The notes beneath the pieces are model-generated. The model saw only the letters and a program-made list of their open reading frames with translations. It did not search any database and was not told the origin of the DNA. A stretch of 64,000 nucleotides of DNA from Aliidiomarina maris (GTDB lineage: Bacteria; Pseudomonadota; Gammaproteobacteria; Enterobacterales; Alteromonadaceae): positions 124,001 through 188,000 of the forward strand of contig NZ_PIPK01000005.1 of assembly GCF_003987335.1 (NCBI RefSeq). The letters are read 5' to 3'. Of the stretch, positions 1 through 9,638 are shown one piece after another. The translations under genes were made by a program, and so were the position numbers. Position 1 is the stretch's first letter. Every line of letters begins with the position of its first letter.

Positions 1-1608
1 TTAGCAGAAGTCAGCTGGGCGAATTACTCCAGTTATGCCGCTGGGGTAGCCTTTGGCGGCGCACTCAACGACCAATTCGTAGCGCGCGGCTCGTTATACC
101 ACTACCAAAGTGACGGTTTTATTGAAAATACCTTCTTGGGCCGCACTGATACCAACGGCCAAGACGAATTAACCTTGCGCTTAAACGGCCTGTGGACACT
201 TAGCCCTGACTTAGACGTACTGCTGACTTATCATCGCTACGACATTGATAACGGCTATGATACCTGGTCACTGGATCTTGACCGCACTACGTTATCTGAC
301 ACCCCTGGTCGCGATACATTGGACAGCCATGCATTTCGCAGCCAACTCAATTACCGCGCCTTGCAAGCGGCTGATATTGAATTTGCAATCAGCTATTTAA
401 CCGCCGAGCAAGAGTATAGTTTCGATGAGGACTGGGCTTTTGAAGGCATTCGTCCAGATTGGGAATACAATTCCTTCGACGCTTATTTTCGCGACCGCGA
501 CGACCTCACCTTAGAATTGCGCGCATTGTCAGACCAGCCTGTCATGTTAGGCAATCTGGCGACGGACTGGGTGGCAGGTGTGTATTGGCGCCAAAGTGAT
601 ATGGATCTTACGCGCAACTACACCTATTTAGCGGCACCATTTAGTAGTCAATACGAAACCGAAAACTGGGCGGTGTACGGTGAATTAATCCAGCAATGGA
701 CCCCACAGTTGCGCGCTACCTACGGTGTGCGCGTGCAAGGTTATGACAATGACTACCGTGACAGCCGCAATATTACGGCTAACCCCAGCGACACCACATG
801 GGGTGGGCGTGCGTCATTGCAATACCAAGTCAATGCCAATGAGCAGTTCTACGCGTCGTTATCGCGTGGGTTTAAGCAAGGCGGCGTGAATGGTGAAGCA
901 CTTGGGCGTGCAGGCGATCGCGGCTTAGAAGAAGCGAGTGAGTTTTTGGAGTCGGTGGCAACCTTCGCCCCTGAGCTGCTGACCAATAGTGAATTAGGCT
1001 ACCGCTTATACTTGCCAGAGCAGAGCTTAGGCCTGAATTTAACGGTGTTTTACAGTTGGCGAGAGGACATGCAGGTCAACGCCTACGTATTGCGCGACCA
1101 GCAGTTCGTGACCTACTTGGATAACGCATCGTCAGGGCGTAATTACGGCGTGGAAGCGGAACTTGATTATGTGCCACGTGATGATTTACGCCTGTTCGCC
1201 AGCTTAGGTGTGATGCAAACCGAATTGCGGGACTTCGAACTTGAGGGCGGCGTAAATATTAGCGGCCGTGAGCAAGCCCATGCACCTAATTATCAATTGC
1301 ATACTGGGCTGGAGTGGAATTTACAGCCGAACTTAATGTTCCGTGTTGAGTTAGACGCGCGCGATGGTTTTTACTTCTCGAATACGCATGACGAACGCGC
1401 TTCAAGCTATCAGTTATTGCACGCACGGTTGAATTATCAGCTCGGTGATTGGATGCTGAGCCTGTGGGCACGCAACTTGACTGACGAAGACTACGCCACC
1501 CGTGGCTTCTTCTTCGGCAATGACCCGCGTGATGAATATACGCCAAAAAATTATGTGCAGTATGGAGAGCCGCGCCGTTTTGGTCTGACCGCCCGTTACA
1601 GCTTTTAA
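1..1608 (+). CDS. TonB-dependent outer-membrane receptor, C-terminal part (probably thiamine-related)
   Basis: The reading frame is already open at base 1, so the signal peptide, plug domain and first strands lie outside the window. The visible 535 residues alternate aromatic and polar residues as in a TonB-dependent beta barrel, with repeated receptor-like strands (for example FYASLSRGFKQGG and LWARNLTDEDYATRGFFFG). The protein ends in a terminal Phe (RYSF), the usual outer-membrane insertion signal. The three genes that follow at once (YkoF-like, PnuC-like, kinase-like) point to thiamine or a thiamine precursor as the ligand. That assignment is from context; the barrel sequence does not show it. 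Any regulatory leader lies outside the window. Confidence 0.85.
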   Translation, partial: LAEVSWANYSSYAAGVAFGGALNDQFVARGSLYHYQSDGFIENTFLGRTDTNGQDELTLRLNGLWTLSPDLDVLLTYHRYDIDNGYDTWSLDLDRTTLSDTPGRDTLDSHAFRSQLNYRALQAADIEFAISYLTAEQEYSFDEDWAFEGIRPDWEYNSFDAYFRDRDDLTLELRALSDQPVMLGNLATDWVAGVYWRQSDMDLTRNYTYLAAPFSSQYETENWAVYGELIQQWTPQLRATYGVRVQGYDNDYRDSRNITANPSDTTWGGRASLQYQVNANEQFYASLSRGFKQGGVNGEALGRAGDRGLEEASEFLESVATFAPELLTNSELGYRLYLPEQSLGLNLTVFYSWREDMQVNAYVLRDQQFVTYLDNASSGRNYGVEAELDYVPRDDLRLFASLGVMQTELRDFELEGGVNISGREQAHAPNYQLHTGLEWNLQPNLMFRVELDARDGFYFSNTHDERASSYQLLHARLNYQLGDWMLSLWARNLTDEDYATRGFFFGNDPRDEYTPKNYVQYGEPRRFGLTARYSF

Positions 1609-1617
1609 GGAATTGCT

Positions 1618-1875
1618 ATGAGTTTACCATTGAGTGCCGAAATATCTCTTTATCCGCTCGCGGCTGAGTATCGCAGTGTAATTCAGGGCTTTGTCGATCG
1701 CTTAGCGAGTTATGACGATATCCGCGTAAATACCAATACCATGAGCACGCAGATATTCGGTGACTTCCGCCGCGTCATGCAGGTTCTCACTGATGAGTTG
1801 GAAGTGCTATATCAACAAGCGCCAAGCCAAGTGTTGGTGTGCAAATTTATCAACCGTGATCTGCGCCCCGAGTAA
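1618..1875 (+). CDS. YkoF/MTH1187-family thiamine-binding protein
   Basis: A small 85-residue protein beginning MSLPLSAEISLYPLA, with the motif NTNTMSTQIFGDF near residues 38-50. This is the pattern of the YkoF/MTH1187 fold, whose members bind thiamine or hydroxymethylpyrimidine. It starts 9 bases after the receptor stop codon, with AAGGA just upstream, and ends 3 bases before the transporter gene, so it is in the same operon. It has no signal peptide, so a cytoplasmic ligand-binding or chaperone role is likely. The family assignment is from motif resemblance; the exact ligand is inferred. Confidence 0.7.
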   Translation: MSLPLSAEISLYPLAAEYRSVIQGFVDRLASYDDIRVNTNTMSTQIFGDFRRVMQVLTDELEVLYQQAPSQVLVCKFINRDLRPE

Positions 1876-1878
1876 GCT

Positions 1879-2523
1879 GTGCAGACACTGATTGATATGT
1901 TGGCGCTGACCTCAGGTTGGGAGCTTGTGGCAGTGGCATTAGCAGTGGCTTACCTATTGCTGGCGATTCGGCAAAGCTTGTGGTGTTGGCCAGCCGCCGC
2001 TATCAGTGCAAGCATCTACACCTACTTGTTCATCCATGCCGGGCTATTGATGGAAAGTATGTTGCAGGTGTTCTATGTAGTGATGGCCGGTTACGGCTAC
2101 TGGCGCTGGTCACGTGCCCAGCGTCCGATGATCGCGGGCAGTGTGGTGACCAATGCACCGACGCTTCCCGTGGCCAGCCAGACACTCATGTGGCACGCGC
2201 GTTGGGTGGTCGTGTTGGCACTCATCAGTGTGGTCATTGGCTTACTGCTAAGCCGCTACACGTCAGCACAGATGGTTTGGTTAGACACACCAACCACCGT
2301 ATTCAGCTTGTTTGCAACCTTCTTGGTGGCGCGCAAGGTGTTACAAAACTGGTTGTATTGGATTGTGATTGATTTAACCTATGTAGGATTATTCTGGGTG
2401 AAGGGTTTTTATCCGACAGCCATTCTATTTGGGTTCTATACCTTGATGGCAGTGATAGGTTATCTGCGCTGGCGTCAGGATTATCAACAACAAGGTGTCG
2501 ACGTTGAACCTCAGCCTACCTGA
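1879..2523 (+). CDS. pnuT: PnuC-family vitamin transporter (likely thiamine, PnuT type)
   Basis: A 214-residue integral membrane protein with about seven hydrophobic segments. It carries PnuC hallmarks: a tryptophan-rich WPAAAISASIY segment near residue 33 and YGYWRWSR near residue 73. PnuC-family proteins move nicotinamide riboside, riboflavin or thiamine by facilitated diffusion, with trapping by a cytoplasmic kinase. The YkoF-like gene before it and the kinase gene overlapping its end favour thiamine (PnuT). The start is GTG, 3 bases after the previous stop. Its last 29 bases overlap the next gene, which suggests translational coupling. Confidence 0.8.
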   Translation: MQTLIDMLALTSGWELVAVALAVAYLLLAIRQSLWCWPAAAISASIYTYLFIHAGLLMESMLQVFYVVMAGYGYWRWSRAQRPMIAGSVVTNAPTLPVASQTLMWHARWVVVLALISVVIGLLLSRYTSAQMVWLDTPTTVFSLFATFLVARKVLQNWLYWIVIDLTYVGLFWVKGFYPTAILFGFYTLMAVIGYLRWRQDYQQQGVDVEPQPT

Positions 2524-3277
2524 ATTTTTGGCACAGCATATTGAAGGCCCGTACCAGTTGAATACGTTGCGGGAAGGTCAGGTGAATACGGCTTGGCGGG
2601 TGATGACGCCAAGCCGGCACTATTTTCTAAAGTATCAGGGCGCTGCCACCCATAATGGCATCGATAGAGTGCAGGAAGTGCGCTTGCAACGGGCACTCTA
2701 TCTTTCCCACTTAACCCCTCACGTAATTGCTTATAGCCGCGACTATGCCTGGCTGCTGTGCGAATGGATAGACGCGCCGACCCTGGCAGCAGCGGATCCC
2801 CAACGTCAAGTCGCTGTGCTCGCTAAGACCTTAGTGCATATCCATCAGCAGACGCCGCCTCTCGCGCGCTGGTCATTGCGCCGACGGGTGGACAACTACC
2901 TTACCGCGGTCGCGCAATATGCCCCTGCAAAAGCCCGTGCATTGCGATCGAAGCTGCACCAATATCGGCATTTGCTGGCAGATTGGGAACAGGGCGAAGC
3001 GGTGTTTTGCCACAATGATTTAGCGTTTGAGCACGTGCTATTAGCAGCTAAAGTTAAAGTGGTTGATTGGGAATACGCGGGTTATGGTCATGCCTATTTT
3101 GACCTGGCATCAGCGGTAGAAATTAATCAGCTTGATCAAAGCCAGTGTCAGCAGTTATGTGACGAATACAGCAAGCTCAACGGTAAGCAACTTGAGGTCG
3201 AGGAATTAGCGCATTGGCGGGGGTTATTGCGAGCTATTAACGAGCTTTGGCATGCTGCGCAGCAGTGTCAGACGTAA
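2495..3277 (+). CDS. Aminoglycoside/choline-kinase-fold phosphotransferase, probable thiamine kinase
   Basis: A 260-residue kinase-like protein of the APH/choline kinase fold. Visible motifs are YFLKYQG (ATP-binding Lys) near residue 45, the catalytic loop CHNDLAFEHVLL near residue 171 and the metal-binding VVDWEYAGYGHAYFDLA near residue 188. The usual Asn in HNDxxxxN is replaced by His in this loop. It overlaps the pnuT end by 29 bases (GTG start at 2495; a TTG at 2504 is an alternative). A kinase directly after a facilitator-type vitamin transporter would trap imported thiamine as the phosphate. The substrate is inferred from context. Confidence 0.65.
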   Translation: MSTLNLSLPEFLAQHIEGPYQLNTLREGQVNTAWRVMTPSRHYFLKYQGAATHNGIDRVQEVRLQRALYLSHLTPHVIAYSRDYAWLLCEWIDAPTLAAADPQRQVAVLAKTLVHIHQQTPPLARWSLRRRVDNYLTAVAQYAPAKARALRSKLHQYRHLLADWEQGEAVFCHNDLAFEHVLLAAKVKVVDWEYAGYGHAYFDLASAVEINQLDQSQCQQLCDEYSKLNGKQLEVEELAHWRGLLRAINELWHAAQQCQT

Positions 3278-3311
3278 CCACATGCTGCGCCCTAAGATAC
3301 GTGCACAGACA

Positions 3312-4118
3312 CTAGCCGAGCAGATTGAGTACCTGACCGGCGTTCACATTTGCTTGGCCGCGAAGTGCAATGTTCGCTTGTTCCAGAATGCCGAGGCGAG
3401 TGCTATCTGCAGTGGCTTGCGCATAATCAAGATCAGCGATTCTTGAGCGTGCCGCCTGCACATTCACGTCGGTTTGGGTCAGGTTACTGATCGCGCTACT
3501 AAATGCGTTTTGCTGCGCGCCATACTCGCCGCGTAAGCCGCTGACCGTACTCAGCATGCTATCAATGCTTTGAATCGCGTTACTGCTATCACTCACATCA
3601 AGGGTGTCTAACGCGTCCAAGCCAGCATCGCGTAAATCTACACTGCGTACTGTCATACGCTGCTCTTCACCACCGCGCCCTGAACCGACCAAGAAGCCAC
3701 GTTCGCTATCTTGGTTAAACAAGTTTATGCCGCCAAAGTTGGTGGTATTGATGGTGCGATTGATATTGTCACGTAAGCCACTGACTTCTTGCTCAATGGC
3801 CTGGCGATCAGCATTGGTTAAAATACCATTGCCCGCCTGCACCGTGAGCTCGCGCATACGCTGTAAATCCGTTTGAATTTGCTGCATGCCACCTTCTGCA
3901 GTTTGTAACAGTGATATACCATCAAACGCGTTGCGCACAGAGCGCTGATACGCTGTGGCTTCAGCATTCATGCGCTCAATAATTTGCAGCGCAGCAGCGT
4001 CGTCAGCAGCAGAATTAACGCGGCGTCCAGAAGCCAATTGCTCCATACGCTTGTCCTGTGCCGCCATGGTATTTTGCAGCACGCTATTGGTAACAGATTT
4101 AGGCGAATTAATATTCAT
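3312..4118 (-). CDS. fliC: Flagellin
   Basis: A 268-residue flagellin, the filament subunit exported through the flagellar type III system. The N-terminal D0/D1 region is plain (SVLQNTMAAQDKRMEQLASGRRVNSAADDAA, from residue 10 on, shown here in parts: MEQLASGRRVNSAADD, RSVRNAFDGISLLQTAEGG). The C-terminal D0 helix is ILEQANIALRGQANVNAG. The central variable domain is short, so the whole protein is about half the length of enterobacterial FliC. An AGAGG ribosome-binding site precedes the ATG. No other flagellar gene is in the window, so it is an isolated flagellin locus between the thiamine operon and an MFS gene. Confidence 0.92.
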   Translation of the reverse strand: MNINSPKSVTNSVLQNTMAAQDKRMEQLASGRRVNSAADDAAALQIIERMNAEATAYQRSVRNAFDGISLLQTAEGGMQQIQTDLQRMRELTVQAGNGILTNADRQAIEQEVSGLRDNINRTINTTNFGGINLFNQDSERGFLVGSGRGGEEQRMTVRSVDLRDAGLDALDTLDVSDSSNAIQSIDSMLSTVSGLRGEYGAQQNAFSSAISNLTQTDVNVQAARSRIADLDYAQATADSTRLGILEQANIALRGQANVNAGQVLNLLG

Positions 4119-4317
4119 GGTAAGCCTCTAAATAGACATCCAGTGCGCACATTCAGCCCAACGCGACGTGCGTAATATTAGATAACCTAAGTATAACCAG
4201 TTTGGCTATAAACTGAACAATTATTTTTGCTTCAGGTAATTTCCTTGCACCTTCAGATTAAGTCGCTAAATTAGTTACTTAGCTTTTAGTCCAGTCACTG
4301 CATGTAACGGAGACAAG

Positions 4318-5637
4318 ATGTCGTCGAACAAAGATGTCAATCAACGCTTGTATGAATTTCTCGCGGAAGATGAAGACGCGCGCGTGTGCAAAGATATTCC
4401 CGACGATGCGTGTCAGCATCAGCCGCGCGCCTTTATGTTACACCTTTGGGCGTTGACCTTAACTAAACTTGGCGATTCATTGGTGAGCGCGCGCTTAGTA
4501 TTGCCTTGGTTGCTCAATGCCTCAGGGGCGCCAAGCTTTTTTATTGCCATGTTGGTTCCGATTCGTGAATCGCTCTCTTTGTTGCCGCAACTGTTTGTAG
4601 CCCAGCGCATGCGAGAACGCCCGGTGCGTAAATGGTTTTGGGTCGCAGGCAGTGCAGGGCAAGCACTCGCCTTGGTCGGTATGTTGTGTGGCCTATTCTG
4701 GTTTGACGGCGCGGTATTTGGCTGGTGGGTGGTCGCTTGGCTGGTAGTATTTAGCTTAGCACGCGGCATTTGCTCGGTGGCGGTGAAAGACGTGCAAGGT
4801 AAAACTGTGTCCAAAACCCGGCGCGGGCGGTTAACCGGCATCGCCGCCAGTGCGGCTGGGTTGATGACCTTACTCACTGCACTAGTGATCATCTTTAGCC
4901 CCGACGTGGACGGCTCAAACGCGATGTTTGTGTTGTTACTGGGTGGCGCTGCATTGCTTTGGGTAGCGGCTGCCGTGGTCTACGCGTGGGTGCCAGAAGT
5001 GCCTGGGGCAACCAGTGGTGGTGGTAACGCGATTACGGAGGCGATGAAATCCTTAAGCTTACTTTGGCAAGATGCTCAATTTGGTCACTTTGTGGCGACG
5101 CGCGCGTTACTGGTGTCATCGGCGTTTGCGATTCCTTATATCGTGGTATTAATCCAAAACCAAAGTAATGGCGAGGGCATGATTACCGGCTTGGGCGGGC
5201 TACTACTTGCCAATGGGTTAGCCGGTTTACTCGCAGGGCGGTTTTGGGGAAAGTGGTCTGATTCAGCCAGTAATCATGTCATGGCAGCGGCTTCATTTAT
5301 GGCCGCTGGAGTGATGCTACTTGCCCTTGTCAGTGACCTATTCTGGCAATCGTACTTAGCCTGGTATCCATTGGGGGGCGGGTTGATTTTCTTAGCTGCG
5401 GTAGCCCATCACGGTGCTAGGGTTGGGCGTAAGACCTACCTGGTGGATATGGCAACGCAAGACAACCGTGCGCAGTTAACGGCAGTCAGTAACACAGTCA
5501 TCGGCGTACTATTGTTACTTGGTATGCTGCTGGGTCTGATCGATAGCTGGCTTGGCACGCAGAGTGTGTTAGGGTTGCTGATAGCTGTTGGCGTGATTGC
5601 TGGCTGGCGCGCGTTGCGACTACCTAAGGTGACCTAA
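4318..5637 (+). CDS. MFS transporter, substrate unknown
   Basis: A 439-residue protein with a soluble N-terminus of about 45 residues, followed by about twelve hydrophobic helices in two halves, the layout of the major facilitator superfamily. The loop VKDVQGKTVSKTRRGRLTG (near residues 158-176) between helices is basic and probably cytoplasmic. The start ATG follows CGGAGACAAG. No substrate motif is recognisable and the neighbours (flagellin and a broken aminotransferase) give no guidance. The family assignment is reasonably sure; the substrate is unknown. Confidence 0.75.
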   Translation: MSSNKDVNQRLYEFLAEDEDARVCKDIPDDACQHQPRAFMLHLWALTLTKLGDSLVSARLVLPWLLNASGAPSFFIAMLVPIRESLSLLPQLFVAQRMRERPVRKWFWVAGSAGQALALVGMLCGLFWFDGAVFGWWVVAWLVVFSLARGICSVAVKDVQGKTVSKTRRGRLTGIAASAAGLMTLLTALVIIFSPDVDGSNAMFVLLLGGAALLWVAAAVVYAWVPEVPGATSGGGNAITEAMKSLSLLWQDAQFGHFVATRALLVSSAFAIPYIVVLIQNQSNGEGMITGLGGLLLANGLAGLLAGRFWGKWSDSASNHVMAAASFMAAGVMLLALVSDLFWQSYLAWYPLGGGLIFLAAVAHHGARVGRKTYLVDMATQDNRAQLTAVSNTVIGVLLLLGMLLGLIDSWLGTQSVLGLLIAVGVIAGWRALRLPKVT

Positions 5638-5699
5638 TCGGTTGGTGGTTGCGCCCGAAATGACTCGATACGCGGATACGCACCGCTTAAGGATTGGCA

Positions 5700-6534
5700 A
5701 TGACCACCACCACACCTATGTCGCCTGCTGTACAAATTAACCTCAACATCCGTGGCATGCAGCCTTCAGCTACGGTAGCGATTAACGAGCGTAGTGCCGA
5801 GTTAAAAGCCCAAGGGCGACACATTTACAAGCTGGGTTTGGGGCAGTCACCGTTTCCCGTGCCTGAGCACGTGCAACAGGCGCTGCGTGAGCATGCCCAC
5901 GAAAAAGACTATTTAGCGGTGAAAGGCTTACCGGCGCTACGCCAAAGTATTAGTGCTGTCGGATGAAATCTATGGAGGCGTGCATTTTAATGGCGAGCAT
6001 GTATCCATTGCACGTTACTATCCAGAAGGTACGATTATTAGCGATGGCATCAGCAAATGGGCGGGGGCGGGTGGCTGGCGCTTAGGTGCTTTTGCGTTCC
6101 CGCCCCAGCTCAGTTGGTTAGCCGATGCGATGGCGACCTATTTACAGCATTCGCGCCAGGTACTCAGTGCTTTAGCCGATTACGCTTACAGCCGCCTCAC
6201 CGACGTGGGGGCGCAAATTATCAAACCGCAAGGGGGCTTTCATCTGTTCCCAGATTTCAGTGCACTGACATCACGCTTAGCCGCCAGAGGCATCGACAGC
6301 GGTGAAAGCTTTTGCGCGCAATTATTAGAGCAAACGGGGGTGGCGTGTTTGCCCGGTAGCTGCTTTGGCCGCCCAGCACAAGAGTTATCGCTGCGCCTCG
6401 CATATGTTGATTTTGATGGCGCAGCGGCGTTGGCCGCGTTAGCGGCCGGCGAAGCGTTAGACTATGAGTTTTTGCAAACCTATTGCGGCCAAGTAGTGAC
6501 CGCAATTGATTTGCTGCACGATTTCGTTAGCTGA
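5700..6534 (+). pseudogene. Class I/II PLP-dependent aminotransferase, internally deleted and frameshifted
   Basis: Two frames encode the two ends of one aminotransferase. Frame one (ATG 5700, AAGGA site) gives the N-terminal arm through YLAVKGLPALRQSI. Frame two, from about 5950, resumes at VLVLSDEIYGGVHF and carries the PLP-lysine region SDGISKWAGAGGWRLG to a normal C-terminus. Class I enzymes have about 130-150 residues between these points, including the cofactor phosphate-binding segment and the substrate loop, and these are absent. The junction (5945-5958) reads sensibly in both frames over about nine bases, as expected for a short-homology deletion. The product cannot be active. An assembly fault is the alternative. 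Confidence 0.85.
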
Positions 6535-6538
6535 TCAT

Positions 6539-7987
6539 TTAATCGCTTTTGACTGCGCGCTCAATGCGCGCACCAATGTCGCTATCAATGTTGCGCCAGT
6601 ATTCGAACACACGGCTGAGCACTGGCTCTTTGACGCCATCTTTAACATGCCCTGCGACATTGCTCACTAAGCGCTCACGCTCTTGTTCGCTCATCACCTC
6701 ACGGATGAGCGCGCGTGCTTGGCCAAAGTCATCGTCGTCGCGGCGCAAGGTATAAGCCTGACGCACCATATCGCCATGGGATTCCCATGTGTCGTTCACT
6801 GGATTGCGTGCAGGGTCTGCGTGGGGTCCGCCTTTAGAATTAGGCGCATATACAGGGTCGCTGACATTATCCATGCGCATTGCACCATCTTTGCTATAGC
6901 TATGTACGGGGCACTGCGGACGGTTGACTGGGATCTGCTGATAATTAACCCCTAAGCGTGCACGGTGTGCGTCGGCGTATGAGAAAATCCGTGCTAGCAG
7001 CATTTTATCGGGGCTGGCGCCGATACCAGGGACCAGGTTATTAGGCTGAAAGGCCGCTTGCTCAATTTGGGTATGAAAGTCGGTGGGGTTGCGATTCAGC
7101 GTTAGCTGACCGACTTCAATTAGTGGGTAATCACCGTGCGGCCATACCTTAGTCAGGTCAAAGGGGTTAAAGCGGTAGGTCTCGGCGTCTGCAAACGGCA
7201 TAATTTGCACGAACAAGGTCCAGCTTGGGTGTTCGCCACGATCAATGGCTTGGTACAAATCTTTAGTATGGAAGTCGCTTTCTTCTCCCGCCATTTTTTC
7301 GGCTTCAGCTTTGGTGAAGTTTTCAATGCCTTGGTTGGTATGAAAGTGATATTTAACCCAGAATTTCTCGCCCGCCGCATTCACCCACATAAAGGTGTGG
7401 CTGCCGTATCCGTTCATGTGGCGCCATGTTTTCGGAATACCACGGTCGCCCATTAAGTAAGTGACTTGGTGCGCAGATTCTGGTGATAGCGTCCAAAAGT
7501 CCCATTGCATGTCGTGATCACGCAGGTTGTTCGCGGCTAAACGCTTTTGCGAACGAATAAAGTGCTGAAACTTGAGTGGATCGCGAATAAAGAACACGGG
7601 CGTGTTGTTACCGACGAGATCAAAATTGCCTTCGTCGGTGTAAAACTTAACCGCGAAGCCGCGCGGATCACGCCAAGTATCGGGACTACCACGTTCACCC
7701 GCCACAGTGGAAAAGCGCGCCAGAGTATCGGTAGTTTGACCGGGCTGTAAGAAAGCAGCTTTGGTGTATTGGCTGACATCGTGAGTGACTTTGAAAACAC
7801 CAAAGGCGCCTGCGCCCTTCGCGTGCGGCTGGCGCTCAGGAATACGTTCACGGTTAAACTGCGCCATTTGTTCAATTAAGTAGTGATCGTGCAATAAAAT
7901 AGGCCCATTTGGGCCTACAGTAAGTGAATGCTCGTCACTCGCAACCGGAATGCCTGCATCTGTGGTGGTGAACTTTGACTGGGTCAT
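6539..7987 (-). CDS. katA: Catalase, small-subunit heme type
   Basis: A 482-residue monofunctional heme catalase (2 H2O2 to water and O2), the usual size of clade 3 KatA. Visible are the distal His in [12 protein letters not shown] (His55), the heme-pocket stretch [19 protein letters not shown], the conserved Asn region [16 protein letters not shown] and the proximal Tyr motif [15 protein letters not shown] near residue 330. It lies downstream of trhO on the same strand, with about 70 bases between them. That spacer holds an 11-bp-stem hairpin which buries the ribosome-binding site (separate entry), suggesting post-transcriptional control. Confidence 0.96.
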   Translation of the reverse strand: MTQSKFTTTDAGIPVASDEHSLTVGPNGPILLHDHYLIEQMAQFNRERIPERQPHAKGAGAFGVFKVTHDVSQYTKAAFLQPGQTTDTLARFSTVAGERGSPDTWRDPRGFAVKFYTDEGNFDLVGNNTPVFFIRDPLKFQHFIRSQKRLAANNLRDHDMQWDFWTLSPESAHQVTYLMGDRGIPKTWRHMNGYGSHTFMWVNAAGEKFWVKYHFHTNQGIENFTKAEAEKMAGEESDFHTKDLYQAIDRGEHPSWTLFVQIMPFADAETYRFNPFDLTKVWPHGDYPLIEVGQLTLNRNPTDFHTQIEQAAFQPNNLVPGIGASPDKMLLARIFSYADAHRARLGVNYQQIPVNRPQCPVHSYSKDGAMRMDNVSDPVYAPNSKGGPHADPARNPVNDTWESHGDMVRQAYTLRRDDDDFGQARALIREVMSEQERERLVSNVAGHVKDGVKEPVLSRVFEYWRNIDSDIGARIERAVKSD

Positions 7988-7988
7988 T

Positions 7989-8019
7989 TGAAAGCTCCAA
8001 GTATAAGGTGGAGCTTTCA
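7989..8019 (-). promoter_or_regulatory. 5' leader hairpin covering the katA ribosome-binding site
   Basis: A perfect 11-bp inverted repeat (TGAAAGCTCCA and TGGAGCTTTCA, on either strand) with a 9-base loop ends two bases before the katA ATG. Read as katA mRNA, the GGAG ribosome-binding site lies in the 3' arm, so the folded form should hide it. No T-run follows, so it is not a typical terminator. A thermosensor, a regulator target or an RNA-processing site are all possible. Confidence 0.55.
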
Positions 8020-8059
8020 GCCTAGTTGTCCCTCGCGGGGCGTCAAGTAAGACGCTCTA

Positions 8060-8986
8060 TTATTGTGCAGTGACCAATTTGCCGTCATGAATGTGCGATT
8101 CACCACGGGCTTTAGCCAGTTGAATTTGCTTTTCGCGCTCGCTGAAGCGCGCACGCTGATCGTCACTGATTTTATCGTGACAATGCGGGCAACTGACCCC
8201 TTTTTCATACTCTGGGCTCAGCTTCTCGGCCTCAGTAATTGGCATGCGACAGGCGTAGCACTGATCGTATGTGCCTTGCTCAAGTCCGTGTTTCACGGTG
8301 ACACGTTGGTCAAATACGAAACACTCACCTTGCCATAAGCTATTGGCTTCCTCGACCTCTTCTAAATATTTTAGAATACCGCCTTTTAGGTGATACACGC
8401 CTTCAAAGCCAAGCTCTTTTAAATAGGCGGTCGACTTTTCACAGCGAATGCCACCGGTACAGAACATCGCCACTTTTTTGTGCTTATTTTTATCCAAATG
8501 TTGCGCGACGTATTCGGGAAATTCACGGAAAGTGTCGGTCTTAGGGTTGATAGCACCGGCAAAGGTGCCGACAGCAAACTCGTAGTCGTTACGCGTATCA
8601 ATCAGCAAAACTTCCGGGTCGCTAATCAGCGCATTCCAGTCTTTGGCTTCGACGTAATTGCCCACGGTTTTCTGCGGGTCAATCCAATCTACGCCCATGG
8701 TAACGATTTCTTTTTTCAGCTTCACTTTGGTGCGATAAAACGCCTGCTCATCGCTGGGCGATTCTTTATGGTCGACGTCATTCAGGCGCGGGTCAGCGCG
8801 CAAATGGGCAAGCACCGCATCAACTTCTTCACGTTTGCCACAAATAGTACCATTGATGCCTTCACGGGCAAGTAACAAGGTGCCTTTGACTTGATGCGCG
8901 AGCATCACGTCCAGCAGTGGTTGGCGTAAGTCTTCAAAGTTGTCGAGTTCGACGAATTTATATAGTGCAGCACAAATATATTGCAT
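8060..8986 (-). CDS. trhO: tRNA uridine(34) hydroxylase TrhO (rhodanese family, YceA)
   Basis: A 308-residue protein that hydroxylates U34 of certain tRNAs to 5-hydroxyuridine using O2. The N-terminal acylphosphatase-like domain ([15 protein letters not shown] onward) is followed by a rhodanese domain with the active-site loop [12 protein letters not shown] near residue 180, and then a C-terminal cysteine-rich segment ([18 protein letters not shown]) as in the family. The ATG at 8986 was chosen because homologous proteins start at this MQYICA; an upstream in-frame start at 9073 would add 29 residues of unrelated sequence. It lies upstream of katA on the same strand. Confidence 0.93.
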   Translation of the reverse strand: MQYICAALYKFVELDNFEDLRQPLLDVMLAHQVKGTLLLAREGINGTICGKREEVDAVLAHLRADPRLNDVDHKESPSDEQAFYRTKVKLKKEIVTMGVDWIDPQKTVGNYVEAKDWNALISDPEVLLIDTRNDYEFAVGTFAGAINPKTDTFREFPEYVAQHLDKNKHKKVAMFCTGGIRCEKSTAYLKELGFEGVYHLKGGILKYLEEVEEANSLWQGECFVFDQRVTVKHGLEQGTYDQCYACRMPITEAEKLSPEYEKGVSCPHCHDKISDDQRARFSEREKQIQLAKARGESHIHDGKLVTAQ

Positions 8987-9096
8987 GGGTAAAGCCTTCT
9001 TCAGCGGCCCGAAGCGTAAGTCCGGTGCCTGGTAATTGAAAATGTGAGCGCAAGGGGCGCCCACGGCGCGCATTATACCCTAGCGTTAGCAATAAA

Positions 9097-9125
9097 AAAA
9101 ACGCCGTGCAATGCACGGCGTTTTT
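9097..9125 (-). terminator. Rho-independent terminator after dps
   Basis: A 9-bp GC-rich stem (ACGCCGTGC / GCACGGCGT) with a 3-base loop, flanked by an A-run on the left and T-run on the right. It lies just downstream of the dps stop on the minus strand, where it ends in TTTTTTTT. It is built symmetrically and may work both ways. Confidence 0.85.
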
Positions 9126-9146
9126 GGTCTTCAATTAACTATTTAT

Positions 9147-9638
9147 CTACTTCAGATACGAGGTAAGCATCCAAGCAGTTTTTTCCTGTGCGGTGATATA
9201 GTCACCCATCAAAGACGCAGTACCTTCATCATCAATTTCGTTGGCGGCACTTAAAATTTCGCGCTGCAAGCGAATCACGGTTTGATAGCCATGTAGAATG
9301 TGTTCAACACATGCGCGGCCTTCATGCACGTTGGCGGCTTCTTTAATGGCGCTGTTATCGAGATACTTTGAATATGTGTGATGGGGCTGCTGACCCAGCG
9401 TCAACACACGCTCAGCAATTTCGTCAATTTTTAACAGCAAGTCACTGTACGTTTCTTCGAACTTTACGTGCAGTTCAAAAAAACGCTCGCCACGAATGTT
9501 CCAGTGGAAACCACGCACATTCATGTAGAAAATTTGATAGTTAGCTAATAACTGGTTGAGTTTACCGGCTAAGGTTTCTGCGCCAGCTTGATCCAAACCA
9601 ATCACGTTCAGTTGTTGCATCGAGTTTTGAGTTGCCAT
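9147..9638 (-). CDS. dps: Dps-family ferritin-like DNA protection protein
   Basis: A 163-residue Dps protein, which oxidises and stores iron in a 12-subunit shell and protects DNA under oxidative stress or starvation. The ferroxidase signature is visible near residues 40-70 (YMNVRGFHWNIRG, FFELHVKFEETYSDLLLKIDEIAERV), together with the later helix GDYITAQEKTAWMLTSYL. The ATG has AAGGAGTAGCAAG upstream. It sits near katA, fitting a peroxide-defence neighbourhood, but has its own terminator and probably its own promoter in the 177-base upstream gap. Confidence 0.93.
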   Translation of the reverse strand: MATQNSMQQLNVIGLDQAGAETLAGKLNQLLANYQIFYMNVRGFHWNIRGERFFELHVKFEETYSDLLLKIDEIAERVLTLGQQPHHTYSKYLDNSAIKEAANVHEGRACVEHILHGYQTVIRLQREILSAANEIDDEGTASLMGDYITAQEKTAWMLTSYLK

